A DNA stretch of 64,000 nucleotides from JAPWJZ01 sp041287865 (GTDB lineage Bacteria > Pseudomonadota > Alphaproteobacteria > Micavibrionales > UBA2020). The notes below the pieces were generated by a model, which was not told where the DNA came from, did no database searches, and saw only the letters and a list, made by a program, of their open reading frames with translations. The stretch is from NCBI GenBank assembly GCA_041287865.1, contig JBGGMV010000119.1, positions 1-64,000 on the forward strand, given 5' to 3'. The translations under genes and the position numbers were made by a program. Positions 41,693-51,255 of the stretch are shown piece after piece (positions within the stretch are counted from its first letter, which is position 1; every line of letters begins with the position of its first letter).

Positions 41693-43074
41693 GCTGCGGC
41701 GCTCCTTGAGGTTTCTGTTGAGGTTGTGTGTGTTTTGGTGTGTGTTTCGGTTGTAGCGATAGTGCCAGCCATCCCGTTCTGGAAGGCTTTGTCGATGGTG
41801 ACTTCGGCAATTTCCCCGTAGAGGCGCTGCGGTGCGGTCACATAGACTGACTGCATCCACGGCGTCTTGCCGAGTAGCTGGCCTTGCTTGTCGCCTTGGC
41901 GGTCGAACAGCACGGGCATCACCTTGCCCACGCTCTGCTTGTTGTAGTCGAGTTGTTGTTCAAACAATAACGCCTGCAATTCATGCAGACGCGCATCCTT
42001 GATTTTTTCAGGAACAATGCCGCCCATTGCCGCGCCTGGCGTGCCGGGGCGGGGGCTGTATTTGAAGGTGTAACAGGAGGAGAATTTAATCTCGCGCACC
42101 ATTGCCATCGTCTCTGCATGGTCTTCGTCTGTTTCACCGGGGAAGCCCGCGATGAAATCGGACGACAGCGCGATATCGGGGCGCGATTTGCGCACGCGCG
42201 CGATGATGTCCATGTACTGCTGCGCTGTATGCTTACGGTTCATCAGCTCCAGCACGCGGTCCGAACCGCTTTGCACAGGCAGGTGCAGGAAGGGCATGAG
42301 CTTGGCAACGTCGCCATGCGCCGCGATCAAATCTTCGTCCATGTCCTTGGGATGGGAGGTCGTGTAGCGGATACGCTCGATGCCGCTAATGCCGGCAATC
42401 TTTTCGATCAGCTTCGCAAGGCTCCACGTACCGCCGTCAGCCTCGCCGTGGTAGGCATTCACGTTCTGGCCGAGCAGGGTGATTTCTTTCGCGCCCTGGT
42501 CAGCCAGTCGCATCGCCTCGTCCATCACGGCCTTGGCAGGGCGGGAATATTCTGAACCGCGCGTATAGGGCACGACGCAGAAGGTGCAGAACTTGTCGCA
42601 GCCTTCCTGCACCGACAGCATGGCCGAGGGGCCGGTGCTCTCGCCTTGCGGCAGGTGGTCGAATTTCGATTCAACGGGGAAGTCGGTGTTGATCACGCGC
42701 TTGCCGCCCGAGGCCTTCACGATCATTTCCGGCAGCAGGTGATAGACCTGCGGTCCGAAGACCATATCGACGTAAGGGGCGCGTTGCGTAATCACGTCGC
42801 CTTCGGCCTGCGCCACGCAGCCCGCGACGGCGATCATTGCCTTCTCGCCACGTGCTTCTTTTTCTTCCTTGATGTCGCGCAGGCGGCCGAGGTCTGAGAA
42901 AACCTTTTCGGTCGCTTTTTCACGGATATGGCAGGTGTTCAGGATCATAAGGTCGGCGCCGTCGGCTTCCTCGACGGAGCGGTAACCGAGCGATGCCAGT
43001 ACGTCTGCCATTTTCTGGCTGTCGTACACGTTCATCTGGCATCCCCAGGTCTTTATGTAGACCTTTTTGGACAT
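41689..43074 (-). CDS. miaB: tRNA-2-methylthio-N6-dimethylallyladenosine synthase
   Basis: Radical-SAM methylthiotransferase acting on i6A37 in tRNA. The N-terminal UPF0004 domain holds WGCQMNVYDS, NTCHIREKA and AGCVAQAEG, with the three Cys that bind the auxiliary 4Fe-4S cluster. The radical SAM motif CDKFCTFC follows, then a TRAM domain near the C-terminus and a Thr/Ser-rich tail. 461 residues. AGGA precedes the ATG. It is the first gene of the large minus-strand block and overlaps the next PhoH-family gene by 4 bases. Confidence 0.96.
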   Translation of the reverse strand: MSKKVYIKTWGCQMNVYDSQKMADVLASLGYRSVEEADGADLMILNTCHIREKATEKVFSDLGRLRDIKEEKEARGEKAMIAVAGCVAQAEGDVITQRAPYVDMVFGPQVYHLLPEMIVKASGGKRVINTDFPVESKFDHLPQGESTGPSAMLSVQEGCDKFCTFCVVPYTRGSEYSRPAKAVMDEAMRLADQGAKEITLLGQNVNAYHGEADGGTWSLAKLIEKIAGISGIERIRYTTSHPKDMDEDLIAAHGDVAKLMPFLHLPVQSGSDRVLELMNRKHTAQQYMDIIARVRKSRPDIALSSDFIAGFPGETDEDHAETMAMVREIKFSSCYTFKYSPRPGTPGAAMGGIVPEKIKDARLHELQALLFEQQLDYNKQSVGKVMPVLFDRQGDKQGQLLGKTPWMQSVYVTAPQRLYGEIAEVTIDKAFQNGMAGTIATTETHTKTHTTSTETSRSAAA

Positions 43075-43249
43075 TGCATTCCTATGGCTGCAATTTACAC
43101 TTAAGCCGTGTAGTGTTTGGTACCGCGACTAATAACCATATATTTGGGCAAGTGTCTACAAATATTACATAATCGATTTACATAATCCGGAAAAAAGATT
43201 ACAAAACTGCTCGCAATAAAGGGCAGGGGATCAAAGGCAGGAAGCGAAG

Positions 43250-44185
43250 ATGTCTCAGCAGGTTTTGATGATGGGCCCGATCCCCGCCGCGCAGGCCAAG
43301 ATGCTGGAGGATGCTTTTACCGTCCACCGTCTCTGGCAGGCCGAAGATCCCGAAGCAAAACTGGCGGAGGTGAAGAATAATATTACCGGCGTCGTCAGCA
43401 CCGCCTGGTTCGGCGTCTCGGCAAAGCTGATCCGCGCGTTGCCTAACCTCGAGATCATCAGCCACTTCGGCGTGGGCTACGATAATGTCGATGTGCAGGC
43501 AGCGAAGGAGCGGGGGGTTGTCGTCACCAATACGCCCGATGTGCTGACGGACGATACCGCCGATGTGGGCCTTGCGCTGACGCTGGCCGTTTTCCGCCGC
43601 CTTGTCGAAGGCGACATATATGTGCGCAGCGGCCAGTGGGCCAAGAAAGGCGCGCTGCCACTGGGCCGGTCATTGCGCGGCAAGACCATGGGCATCGCCG
43701 GCATGGGCCGCATCGGGCAGGCGGTGGCAAAACGCGCCGAAGCCTTCGGCATGAAGGTCATTTACCACGGTCCGCGCAAGAAAGACGTGCCGCAGGCCTA
43801 TGCCGCCAGTCTGGAAGCCATGGCGGCGGAGTCGGATATCCTCATGGTTACATGCCCTTACCGTCCCGAAACGCATCACCTGATCAACGCCAAAGTGCTT
43901 AAAAGTTTAGGCAAAGAGGGCGTTCTCGTTAACATCGCCCGTGGTAAAATAGTGGATGAACAGGCGCTGATCGACGCGCTGCAGAACGGCACGATCGCCG
44001 GCGCGGGGCTGGATGTATTCGAGAACGAACCCGATGTGCCAAGCGCCCTCTGCCGCCTCGACAACGTCGTCCTGCAGCCGCACGTGGGCAGCGCGACGTT
44101 TGAAACGCGCGGCGCCATGGCGCAGCTGGTGGTGGATAACATGCGCTTATACTTTGAAAAGGCTGAGGTTTTGACGCCGGTCTAG
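43250..44185 (+). CDS. D-2-hydroxyacid dehydrogenase
   Basis: 311 residues, NAD(P)-dependent reductase of the 2-hydroxyacid family. GMGRIGQAVAKR is the dinucleotide-binding motif. Catalytic Arg lies in NIARGKIVDE, Glu in DVFENEPD and His in LQPHVGSATFETR. It resembles hydroxypyruvate/glyoxylate reductases, but substrate cannot be set from sequence. AGGAAG before the ATG is a plausible ribosome binding site. It is transcribed away from miaB and appears monocistronic. Confidence 0.9.
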   Translation: MSQQVLMMGPIPAAQAKMLEDAFTVHRLWQAEDPEAKLAEVKNNITGVVSTAWFGVSAKLIRALPNLEIISHFGVGYDNVDVQAAKERGVVVTNTPDVLTDDTADVGLALTLAVFRRLVEGDIYVRSGQWAKKGALPLGRSLRGKTMGIAGMGRIGQAVAKRAEAFGMKVIYHGPRKKDVPQAYAASLEAMAAESDILMVTCPYRPETHHLINAKVLKSLGKEGVLVNIARGKIVDEQALIDALQNGTIAGAGLDVFENEPDVPSALCRLDNVVLQPHVGSATFETRGAMAQLVVDNMRLYFEKAEVLTPV

Positions 44186-44257
44186 GTTTTTCCTTGCTTC
44201 GACTCTCCGGCTCCGGTAAACCTTGTCACCATATCAATCGAAGTCAGGACAATAATA

Positions 44258-44755
44258 ATGAAAAAGATTCTCTGCGCCCTCGCTCTCCTTCTTTGCATAT
44301 CCACCGTTGCCACTGCTGCAGGCCCGTCCTGCTATTCGGCCGACGAGATGGAAGCCGAGCAAGGCCTGCGCATCCACAGCGAGCTGATGGTGATCGGCCT
44401 GACCTGCCTGCGCATGCCCTCCGGCGGCCCGCAGCTCTACAGCAAGTACCAGACCTTCACGAAAAAGAATTCCAGCCTGATCTCCGGCTACGAAAACGAC
44501 CTCATCAGCTACTACCGCCGCACCGGCATGCCCAACCCCGAAGGCAAGCTGCACACGCTGCGCACCGAACTGGCGAACGAGATTTCCCAGCACGCCATCA
44601 CGATGTCGACCACCAGCTTCTGCAAGTACTACGGCGGCCGCATCGACCGTGCGCTGGCCATGGACAACGGCAAGCTCCGCCGCTGGGCCCAGCACAGCTG
44701 GTCGTCAACCACGACCTCGAAGCCTTCCTGCACGAAAGTCTCCAGCCTGCGCTGA
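44258..44755 (+). CDS. Small exported protein of unknown function
   Basis: 165 residues with a clear signal peptide (~1-20, KKILCALALLLCISTVATAA). The mature protein has Cys in GPSCYS, LTCLRM, SFCKYY and PSCTKV, an even number suggesting two disulfides in the periplasm. The middle part is helical with aromatic and charged residues. No family is recognised. It is followed by a bidirectional terminator shared with the convergent transporter gene. Confidence 0.8.
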   Translation: MKKILCALALLLCISTVATAAGPSCYSADEMEAEQGLRIHSELMVIGLTCLRMPSGGPQLYSKYQTFTKKNSSLISGYENDLISYYRRTGMPNPEGKLHTLRTELANEISQHAITMSTTSFCKYYGGRIDRALAMDNGKLRRWAQHSWSSTTTSKPSCTKVSSLR

Positions 44756-44775
44756 GACTAGGGAAGCTTCCCGAT

Positions 44776-44810
44776 AAAAAAAACCCTCCGGTTCCGGAGG
44801 GTTTTTTTTG
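44776..44810. terminator. Bidirectional intrinsic terminator
   Basis: AACCCTCCGG / CCGGAGGGTT forms a perfect GC-rich stem, with an A-run to the left and a run of eight T to the right. It separates the small exported protein gene from the convergent AI-2E-family transporter gene. Confidence 0.92.
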
Positions 44811-44813
44811 TTC

Positions 44814-45944
44814 TTATTTCTTGGTGACGGGGCTTGGCTTGTGCCCGGGCTTGATCACCGCCGGCGGATCTTCCGAAGGCTTCATGCGCGTGGAGGATGA
44901 CCATTCCAGAATGAGCGAATAGGCCAGCGCCAGCAGTGTCGGGCCGATGAAGAAGCCGATGAAGCCGAAGGCCAGCGCGCCGCCCATGATCCCCAGCAGG
45001 ACGAGCAGCAGCGGCATGTCCGATCCGCGGCTGATGAACCAGGGCTTCATGAAGTTGTCGATGGAACCGACGACGGCCGCGCCCCAGATAAAGAGGAATA
45101 CCGCCTGCCACGTCATGCTTTCCGAGAAGAGCCAGAGCGCGGCGGGGCCCCAGATCAGCGGCGGGCCCATGGGCACCAGCGAGAGGAAGAACGTCATGAG
45201 GCCGAGGAATGTCGCACCGGGAACGCCGGTAATCATGAAACCGATGGCGGCCACAACGCCCTGCAACAGCGCGGTGCCCAGAATACCGTAAACGACGCCG
45301 ATCAGCGTGTTCTTGGACACCTTCAGCAGCTTCTGCCCCTGTTCGCCGCCGAACTTGTCGATCAGCGCGCGTATGCGCACCGCGACATGCGTACCATGGC
45401 GGAAGAAGAAGAACGAGATGATGACGCCCAGCGTGATATCGAGCGTACCCGCGCCGATGGTGGAGGCAAGGCGCAGCAGCAGGGCCGATGTCGGCTTCGC
45501 GTATTCCTTCAGCGTTTCCATCAGGCGCGCCTTGTCCGACATCGCCATCAGCCAGCCTTTTTCAAGATAGGGGCCGATGACGCTGACCGAACCCAGCTGC
45601 GCGGCGTTCTTGCTGGTGTCGCCGCTCAGGAAGTTGAGCACACCGTCATATATCTTGGTGTAGTTGTCGGCGACCGAGGTGCCGATGATCACCAGCGGCG
45701 CGATGAAGCAGGCGGCCAGTGCCAGAGTCATTAACGTGGCGGTCAGCGCCGTGCGGTGCTTCAGCTTGGCGTTCAGCCATTCGAAGGCCGGCCAGGTGGC
45801 GAGCGTGAAGATGGTCGACAATAACATGGCCGGGAAAAAGGGCATCAGGATGACAAGGCATCCCAGCAGGATCAGCACAACGGCCGAAAGGCCGCCGATA
45901 AGCTGGTATAACTGTGTCCGGTCTTTAACTTTGCCCTTCAGCAT
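44814..45944 (-). CDS. AI-2E family transporter (PerM/YdiK-like)
   Basis: 376 residues with about eight hydrophobic segments. The pattern of two N-terminal helices, a soluble middle part (~85-150) and paired helices ending in LLLVLLGIMGGALAFGFIG is that of the AI-2E transporter family. GVPGATFLGLM and PMGPPLIWGPAA are conserved-looking loops. Family members include exporters of varied small molecules and Na+/H+ antiporters, so the substrate is open. The C-terminal tail is Pro/Lys-rich. The upstream gap contains a promoter for the divergent permease gene. Confidence 0.87.
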   Translation of the reverse strand: MLKGKVKDRTQLYQLIGGLSAVVLILLGCLVILMPFFPAMLLSTIFTLATWPAFEWLNAKLKHRTALTATLMTLALAACFIAPLVIIGTSVADNYTKIYDGVLNFLSGDTSKNAAQLGSVSVIGPYLEKGWLMAMSDKARLMETLKEYAKPTSALLLRLASTIGAGTLDITLGVIISFFFFRHGTHVAVRIRALIDKFGGEQGQKLLKVSKNTLIGVVYGILGTALLQGVVAAIGFMITGVPGATFLGLMTFFLSLVPMGPPLIWGPAALWLFSESMTWQAVFLFIWGAAVVGSIDNFMKPWFISRGSDMPLLLVLLGIMGGALAFGFIGFFIGPTLLALAYSLILEWSSSTRMKPSEDPPAVIKPGHKPSPVTKK

Positions 45945-45995
45945 CGGTTTTCACCCTCAATTTACAAAAGACAGGTTACACCACAAGATGATGAC

Positions 45996-46024
45996 TTCCC
46001 AGAGACTTTTTGTTTACTTATAAT
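45996..46024 (+). promoter_or_regulatory. Putative promoter of the APC permease gene
   Basis: A perfect TATAAT at 46019-46024 follows TTCCCA (45996-46001) after 17 bases. The permease ATG is 28 bases downstream. The -10 element is strong and the -35 element moderate. Confidence 0.5.
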
Positions 46025-46052
46025 GGCCTATCATTGAACCGGAGACTCACCA

Positions 46053-47696
46053 ATGCACGAGATTATCAAAGAATTCTCTAATATGAATATTGTCACTGTT
46101 TCGACCCATGCCTTCGTGATCTTCATGATCGTGGGCTTCATATATTGGTGTTACCGTTTCTGGTCGACCAAGTTCGATCTGGCTGGCACAGGCCGCTGCA
46201 AGATGCCCGATGCAGATGAAGTGGGCGGGCCGAAGCTTTCTCCCGTTCTCACCGCCTGGGATCTCACGCTGCTGGGCGTCGGCGCCATTATCGGCACAGG
46301 TATTTTCGTTCTGACCGGCATTGCCGCCGCCACGCAGGCAGGCCCCGCCGTCATCCTCTCCTTCGTCGTCTCCGGTATCGCCTGCGCCTTCGCGGCGCTC
46401 GCCTATGCCGAACTTGCCGCCAGCGTCGGCGGTTGCGGTTCGGCCTATGGCTATTCCTATGCCGCCTTCGGCGAATTCTTCGCCTGGATCATCGGCTGGG
46501 ATCTGATTTTGGAATACGGCGTTTCCGTCGCCGCTGTCGCCAACGGCTGGTCGGGCTATTTCAACACCGGCCTTGCGGCGCTGACCAAATCGCTGCAAAC
46601 CAACTGGGGTTTGAATGTCGACCTCACGCTGCCCGCCGCCCTCACCAAGGGCCCGCTGGCCATGAAAACCCAAATGGTGATGGATGCCGTCACCAAGAAA
46701 GAAGTGGCGACGCAAGTGGCCGACCCGGGTCTTATCAACCTGCCGGCGACCTGCATCATCCTGATCCTCATGCTGATGCTGATTGCAGGCGTGAAGCAGA
46801 GCGCGAAGCTCAACGCCGCCATGGTGGCGATCAAGCTGGCGACGATTGTGCTGTTCATCGTCTTCGCCGTTGGCCATGTGAATTTCGAGCTGTGGAAAGA
46901 CTTCATGCCCTTCGGTTGGTACACGGTGAACCCCGACGGCAGCAAGGTCGGCATCCTTGCCGGCGCCTCGATGGTCTTCTTCGCCTATGTCGGCTTCGAT
47001 GCTGTATCGACGGCCGTCGAGGAAGCGAAGAACCCGAAACGCGACGTGCCGATTGGCATTCTCGCCTCGCTGGTCTTCTGCACAATCATCTATATTATCG
47101 TCTCGGGCCTCCTGACTCTTATCGTGCCCTATGACACGCTGAACGTTAAGGAAGGCTCGCCTGTCGCCTATGCGCTCACGCAGATCGGCATTAACGGCGG
47201 CGCGGCGCTGGTCTCCACTGGCGTCATCATGGGCCTGACCACGGTCATGCTGGTGCTCTACTACGGCCTGACGCGCATCATCCTCGCCATGTCGCGCGAC
47301 GGTCTGATGCCGAAAATGCTGGGCACTGTCAGCGACAAGACCCGCACGCCGGTGCGCACCACCGTTATCTGCGGCGTCATCATGGCTTTCTCGGCCGGTC
47401 TTGTGCCGCTGGGCACCTTGGCGTCGCTGGTCAACATCGGCACGCTCGCGGCCTTCGTCATGGTTTGCGGCGGCGTGATCATGATGCGGCTCAAGAACCC
47501 GAAGGCCAAGCGGCCCTTCCAGACCTGGGGCGGCATCACCGTTCCGGTGCTGGGCGTGCTGTTCTGCGGCGCGCTGATGCTGTTCCTGGAGGTGGCGACC
47601 ATGATGCGGTTCCTCGTCTGGCTGGTGATCGGGCTCGTGATCTACTTCGAGTATTCGATGCGCAACAGCAACCTGCACCCGAAAAAGGCCAAGTAA
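46053..47696 (+). CDS. APC-family amino acid permease (cationic amino acid transporter type)
   Basis: 547 residues with an N-terminal extra helix and about twelve further membrane helices. The first core helix has LTLLGVGAIIGTGIFVLTG, the unwound GxG substrate-binding motif of the APC superfamily. SMVFFAYVGFDAVSTAVEE (helix 6) and NPKRDVPIGI place it in the CAT-like branch (YfnA/CAT1). Amino acid uptake at the inner membrane is likely; the exact substrate is not. It is monocistronic. Confidence 0.92.
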   Translation: MHEIIKEFSNMNIVTVSTHAFVIFMIVGFIYWCYRFWSTKFDLAGTGRCKMPDADEVGGPKLSPVLTAWDLTLLGVGAIIGTGIFVLTGIAAATQAGPAVILSFVVSGIACAFAALAYAELAASVGGCGSAYGYSYAAFGEFFAWIIGWDLILEYGVSVAAVANGWSGYFNTGLAALTKSLQTNWGLNVDLTLPAALTKGPLAMKTQMVMDAVTKKEVATQVADPGLINLPATCIILILMLMLIAGVKQSAKLNAAMVAIKLATIVLFIVFAVGHVNFELWKDFMPFGWYTVNPDGSKVGILAGASMVFFAYVGFDAVSTAVEEAKNPKRDVPIGILASLVFCTIIYIIVSGLLTLIVPYDTLNVKEGSPVAYALTQIGINGGAALVSTGVIMGLTTVMLVLYYGLTRIILAMSRDGLMPKMLGTVSDKTRTPVRTTVICGVIMAFSAGLVPLGTLASLVNIGTLAAFVMVCGGVIMMRLKNPKAKRPFQTWGGITVPVLGVLFCGALMLFLEVATMMRFLVWLVIGLVIYFEYSMRNSNLHPKKAK

Positions 47697-47785
47697 AAGG
47701 ACGCTTTCCGGCTGTAAATGCTTGATTTTACCACCTGTTAACCCCCCAGGGCCCACAATGGTAGGGATACGGGGAGTGTCAGGGT

Positions 47786-48232
47786 TTGCGTGGGAATCTG
47801 TACATATATGTACTTATGGCGGTGCTGGCCGTAACGGGGCCGGGCATTGCTGTCGCGCAGGAGCCGGAACCCGAGGGCGCCGCCGCGCTGCTGCTCGCGA
47901 AGCCCGAGTTTGCCTATATCGAGATGCGCCCCCTTGTGCTGCCCGTCATCACGCCGCGCGGGTTGACGCAGCAGGTGAGCCTCGTGATCTCCCTCGAAAT
48001 TCCCTACGACGACAAGGCGCATGTCGAATACCTTCTGCCCAAGCTGACCGACGCCTATATCGGCGAGCTCTACGGGCAGCTGGGCATCGGCGGCGGGCTT
48101 ATGACGCCGCAGGGCGCGCTCGACCCCACGGAAATCAAAACACGCCTGACCAGCACAACCGAAAAAGTCATGGGTGCCGAAAAGGTGCACGATGTCATGC
48201 TGCAGGTCGTCCAGCAGTCGGGCCGCCGCTAG
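47786..48232 (+). CDS. FliL-like small protein, orphan
   Basis: 148 residues from a TTG at 47786 with GGGGAG 10 bases upstream; an alternative ATG is at 47816. A hydrophobic N-terminus (YIYVLMAVLAVTGPGIAVA) acts as a signal or anchor. The remainder fits the FliL pattern: a short strand with LVLPVITPRG, a beta segment, a helix with PKLTDAYIGELYG and a C-terminal KVHDVMLQVVQQSG. No flagellar genes are in the window, so a motility role is uncertain. It converges on recG, with the stops overlapping by 4 bases. Confidence 0.6.
   Translation: MRGNLYIYVLMAVLAVTGPGIAVAQEPEPEGAAALLLAKPEFAYIEMRPLVLPVITPRGLTQQVSLVISLEIPYDDKAHVEYLLPKLTDAYIGELYGQLGIGGGLMTPQGALDPTEIKTRLTSTTEKVMGAEKVHDVMLQVVQQSGRR
47800..47813. 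repeat. Perfect 14-bp palindrome near the start of the FliL-like gene
   Basis: GTACATATATGTAC is self-complementary. It falls within the first codons of the FliL-like gene if TTG 47786 is the start, or just before the alternative ATG at 47816. It could be a binding site or a chance palindrome. Confidence 0.3.
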
Positions 48233-50313
48233 CCCGATCTCAGGTATTTAATCGCCGTATCCCGTTCGAACAAATACAGCAGCGTGCGCAGCGCAAGCCC
48301 GCGTTCGGACAGCAGGTTTTCATCCCGCGATAAAATCAGCCGCGCATCGTCGAAGGCCGTCGGGATTAAATGCGCGTGGAATTCCGGGCTGGCGAGACGG
48401 AAGGCAGGCAACCCGCTCTGGCGCGTGCCCAGCACTTCGCCCGCGCCGCGCAGTTTCAAATCCTGCTCGGAAATGAAAAAGCCGTCTTCTGAATCGCGGA
48501 TCGTGTTGAGTCGCTTTTTGGCGATCTCGTTGGCGTTGGGGTTAAACAGTAAAAGACAGGTCGATTTGCCCGACCCGCGCCCGATGCGCCCGCGCAACTG
48601 ATGCAGCTGCGACAGGCCGAAGCGCTCCGCATGCTCGATCACCATCACGGTGGCTTCCGGCACGTCGACGCCCACTTCGATAACGGTGGTGGAAACCAGA
48701 ATATCGAGCTGCCCGCCCGCGAATTTCGCCATGACCTCGTCTTTTTCCGCGGGCTTCATGCGCCCGTGCAGCAATCCGACGCGCTGGAAGCGGCTCTGGA
48801 TGAAAATGTAGCGTTCCTCCGCAGCGGCGAGGTCGAGCTTCTCCGATTCCTCCACCAGCGGGCAGACCCAGTAGATGCGGTCGCCCGTCGCAATCTTGCG
48901 CTCCAGCCCTGCCATCACTTCGTCAAGCCGTTCGTCCGATATCAGGCGCGTGTCTATCGGTAAACGCCCCTTGGGCTTTTCGGTCAGCAGGCTGACCTCC
49001 ATATCACCATAGACCGTCAGCGTCAGCGTGCGCGGTATGGGCGTGGCCGTCATGACCAGCATATCGGCGGTCTGGCCTTTTTCGCTCAGCATCATGCGCT
49101 GGTGCACGCCGAAGCGGTGCTGCTCGTCGATAATAACAAGCGCGAGGTCTTTGAAGGCAACATCTTCCTGAAACAGCGCATGCGTGCCGATTACGATATT
49201 GGCCGTGCCTGTCGCAATCGCCTCCAGCAGCTCTTTCCGGTTCTTGCCCTTGTCGCGGCCTGTCAGCGTCACGACGCGCAAGCCCAGTTTTTCGCAGAGC
49301 GGCGTCAGCGTCTTCTCGTGCTGACGGGCGAGGATTTCAGTGGGCGCCATCAGCGCACCTTGCGCGCCCGAGCCGATCGCATGGATCATCGACAGGAAAG
49401 CCACCGCCGTCTTGCCGCTGCCAACATCACCCTGCAACAGGCGATGCATGCGGAGTGGCTGGCGCAGGTCTTCGCGGATATCCTTTAGCGCCGCGGTTTG
49501 CGATCCCGTTAGTTCAAACGGAAAAGCGGCAAGCGCTTTCTGGTATAATTCCTCGTTGCCCTCAAGTGCGCGGCCCTTCTGGCGTTTATGATTTTGCCGC
49601 ACCAGCGCCATGGTCAGCTGGTTGGCCAGCAGTTCGTCATAGGCGAGCCGCTGGCGGGCAGGGTGGTCGGGCGATACCCCCGCTGCGTCCTGCGGGCTAT
49701 GTGCCTGTTGCAGGGCTTCGTGCCAGCGCGGCCATTGTTCGCGCGCCTGATGCGCGGGGTCCAGCCATTCATCCAGCACCGGAATTTTCGACAGCGCCGC
49801 GCGCATGATTTTCAGCGACACTTTTTGCGTCAGTCCCGCCGTCAGCGGATAAACCGGTTCTATCGCCGGTATCTGCTCGCGCGTTTCCGGCGTGGCGATA
49901 TAGTCGGGATGCGGCATCTGCAGCGCGCTGTTATAAAATTCGATATTGCCGCTCACCACGCGCTCTTCGCCCACGGGGAACTGCACTTCAAGGTAATCGC
50001 CCTGCGCATGGAAGAACGTAAGATCAATCCAGCCCGTGCCATCGGTACATTTGATGCGATAGGGCAGGCCTTGGCGCTTCGGCGGGAAATGCGCCTCCAC
50101 CCTCACCGTGACAGTCGCCACCGTATCGGGCCGCGCATCGCGCAGCTTGGGCTCGTAACGCCGGTCCACGACGCCCGCAGGCAGGTGCCAGAACAGATCC
50201 GACACGCGCGGCCCCGCGACTTTTTCCAGCAGCTTGGTCAGGCGCGGGCCCACGCCCGGCACGGCCTTGGTCGACTGGAACAGCGGGTCGAGGACGAAGG
50301 GCCTTGCGCTCAA
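48229..50313 (-). CDS. recG: ATP-dependent DNA helicase RecG
   Basis: Remodels stalled forks and Holliday junctions. 694 residues: an N-terminal wedge domain (~1-230) with an OB fold, then helicase motifs GDVGSGKTAVAF, DEQHRFGVHQR, TATPIPRTLTL and QLRGRIGRGSG, and the C-terminal RecG-specific region. It begins with TTG at 50313, preceded by AGGGG; no better ATG is nearby. The upstream membrane protein gene ends 3 bases earlier. recG beside sdhE-mfd is a common alphaproteobacterial arrangement. Confidence 0.95.
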   Translation of the reverse strand: MSARPFVLDPLFQSTKAVPGVGPRLTKLLEKVAGPRVSDLFWHLPAGVVDRRYEPKLRDARPDTVATVTVRVEAHFPPKRQGLPYRIKCTDGTGWIDLTFFHAQGDYLEVQFPVGEERVVSGNIEFYNSALQMPHPDYIATPETREQIPAIEPVYPLTAGLTQKVSLKIMRAALSKIPVLDEWLDPAHQAREQWPRWHEALQQAHSPQDAAGVSPDHPARQRLAYDELLANQLTMALVRQNHKRQKGRALEGNEELYQKALAAFPFELTGSQTAALKDIREDLRQPLRMHRLLQGDVGSGKTAVAFLSMIHAIGSGAQGALMAPTEILARQHEKTLTPLCEKLGLRVVTLTGRDKGKNRKELLEAIATGTANIVIGTHALFQEDVAFKDLALVIIDEQHRFGVHQRMMLSEKGQTADMLVMTATPIPRTLTLTVYGDMEVSLLTEKPKGRLPIDTRLISDERLDEVMAGLERKIATGDRIYWVCPLVEESEKLDLAAAEERYIFIQSRFQRVGLLHGRMKPAEKDEVMAKFAGGQLDILVSTTVIEVGVDVPEATVMVIEHAERFGLSQLHQLRGRIGRGSGKSTCLLLFNPNANEIAKKRLNTIRDSEDGFFISEQDLKLRGAGEVLGTRQSGLPAFRLASPEFHAHLIPTAFDDARLILSRDENLLSERGLALRTLLYLFERDTAIKYLRSG

Positions 50314-50316
50314 GGG

Positions 50317-51255
50317 TTACCCCTTTTGCTTGATGTACTTGTTGTTGATCTTCACGGCCAGCACGCCCGCGCCGATCAGCATCGCGCCCAGCAGCATCAG
50401 GCCGATAGGGCCCGCAAGGCTGTTGGGGAAATGCTCGCCCATGAAATAACCGACATAACCCAGCGTCGCCAGCGTGCCCACCGCCAGCAGCGTGCCGGAA
50501 CGCACCACGGTCGAGAGGAAGATAATGGCGCAGGAAAGGCCGAGGAACAGTATTTCGTAAGGCTTGTCATGCAACACATCGCCCGCCGCGCAAAGAAAGA
50601 AAACAGAGCCGAAGAAATAGCATATCGGCGCCAGCGATTTATGCTTCGATTTCCCAAGGCTATAGGCAATGCAGCACAGCGACGCGCCCATGACGAAGCC
50701 GATGATATTGCTGTCGATGCGCATCAGGTCGAAAGCGATGGAGAAGAACGAGCAGGCGAAGAATATCGTCGTCAGCGCCAGCACCGTGCGGTCCTTGGCC
50801 CAGAACGTAAAGCCCTGCTGTATCGCCATCACGCAGCACATGAACATCATGCCGTGCGCGGGGTTGCCGCCGCGCGAGAATTCCTTCAGCATCACCAGAA
50901 TGCCCGTCGGCTCCAGTATCGCGGCCAGCAGGAACATCGGCGTGGCCGCTTTTTCAAGGTTCTCGCGCGTGGTGCAGGTCAGCGCCATGATAAAGACGCA
51001 GAAACCCGAACCCAGCGTGACAAGGATGCGCGACGCCGTGTTCATATCGTCCCATTGCATGGCGATGAAAAATGCCATACCGGCGATGATAAACAGCCCG
51101 CCAACATAACCGAACAGGCGTGCCAGAATGCTGCCGCCCTGTTTCGCCTTTATCTCCGGCCCGCCCTTCAGCGCGGCGGCGACGTCATCCAGCGTGATGC
51201 CGTGGTTGCGCATCAGCTGGGTAATGTCCTGTAGCGCGTCGTTCCGGTTCGCCAT
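50317..51255 (-). CDS. Multi-span membrane protein, DUF2157-like
   Basis: 312 residues. A short N-terminal helical region (~1-45, ITQLMRNHGITLDDVAAAL) is followed by about ten hydrophobic helices. This layout, and the first membrane helix GYVGGLFIIAGMAFFIA, resembles the DUF2157 family of inner-membrane proteins, whose role is unknown. It lies between an anchored protein gene, with which it shares one base, and recG, so all three are probably co-transcribed. Identification of the family is tentative. Confidence 0.8.
   Translation of the reverse strand: MANRNDALQDITQLMRNHGITLDDVAAALKGGPEIKAKQGGSILARLFGYVGGLFIIAGMAFFIAMQWDDMNTASRILVTLGSGFCVFIMALTCTTRENLEKAATPMFLLAAILEPTGILVMLKEFSRGGNPAHGMMFMCCVMAIQQGFTFWAKDRTVLALTTIFFACSFFSIAFDLMRIDSNIIGFVMGASLCCIAYSLGKSKHKSLAPICYFFGSVFFLCAAGDVLHDKPYEILFLGLSCAIIFLSTVVRSGTLLAVGTLATLGYVGYFMGEHFPNSLAGPIGLMLLGAMLIGAGVLAVKINNKYIKQKG

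Noticed and set aside
46047..47756. 569-residue frame on the minus strand
   Set aside because: Antisense to the APC permease; His/Asp/Arg-rich with no recognisable domain.
49588..51234. 548-residue frame on the plus strand
   Set aside because: Antisense to recG and the DUF2157-like gene.
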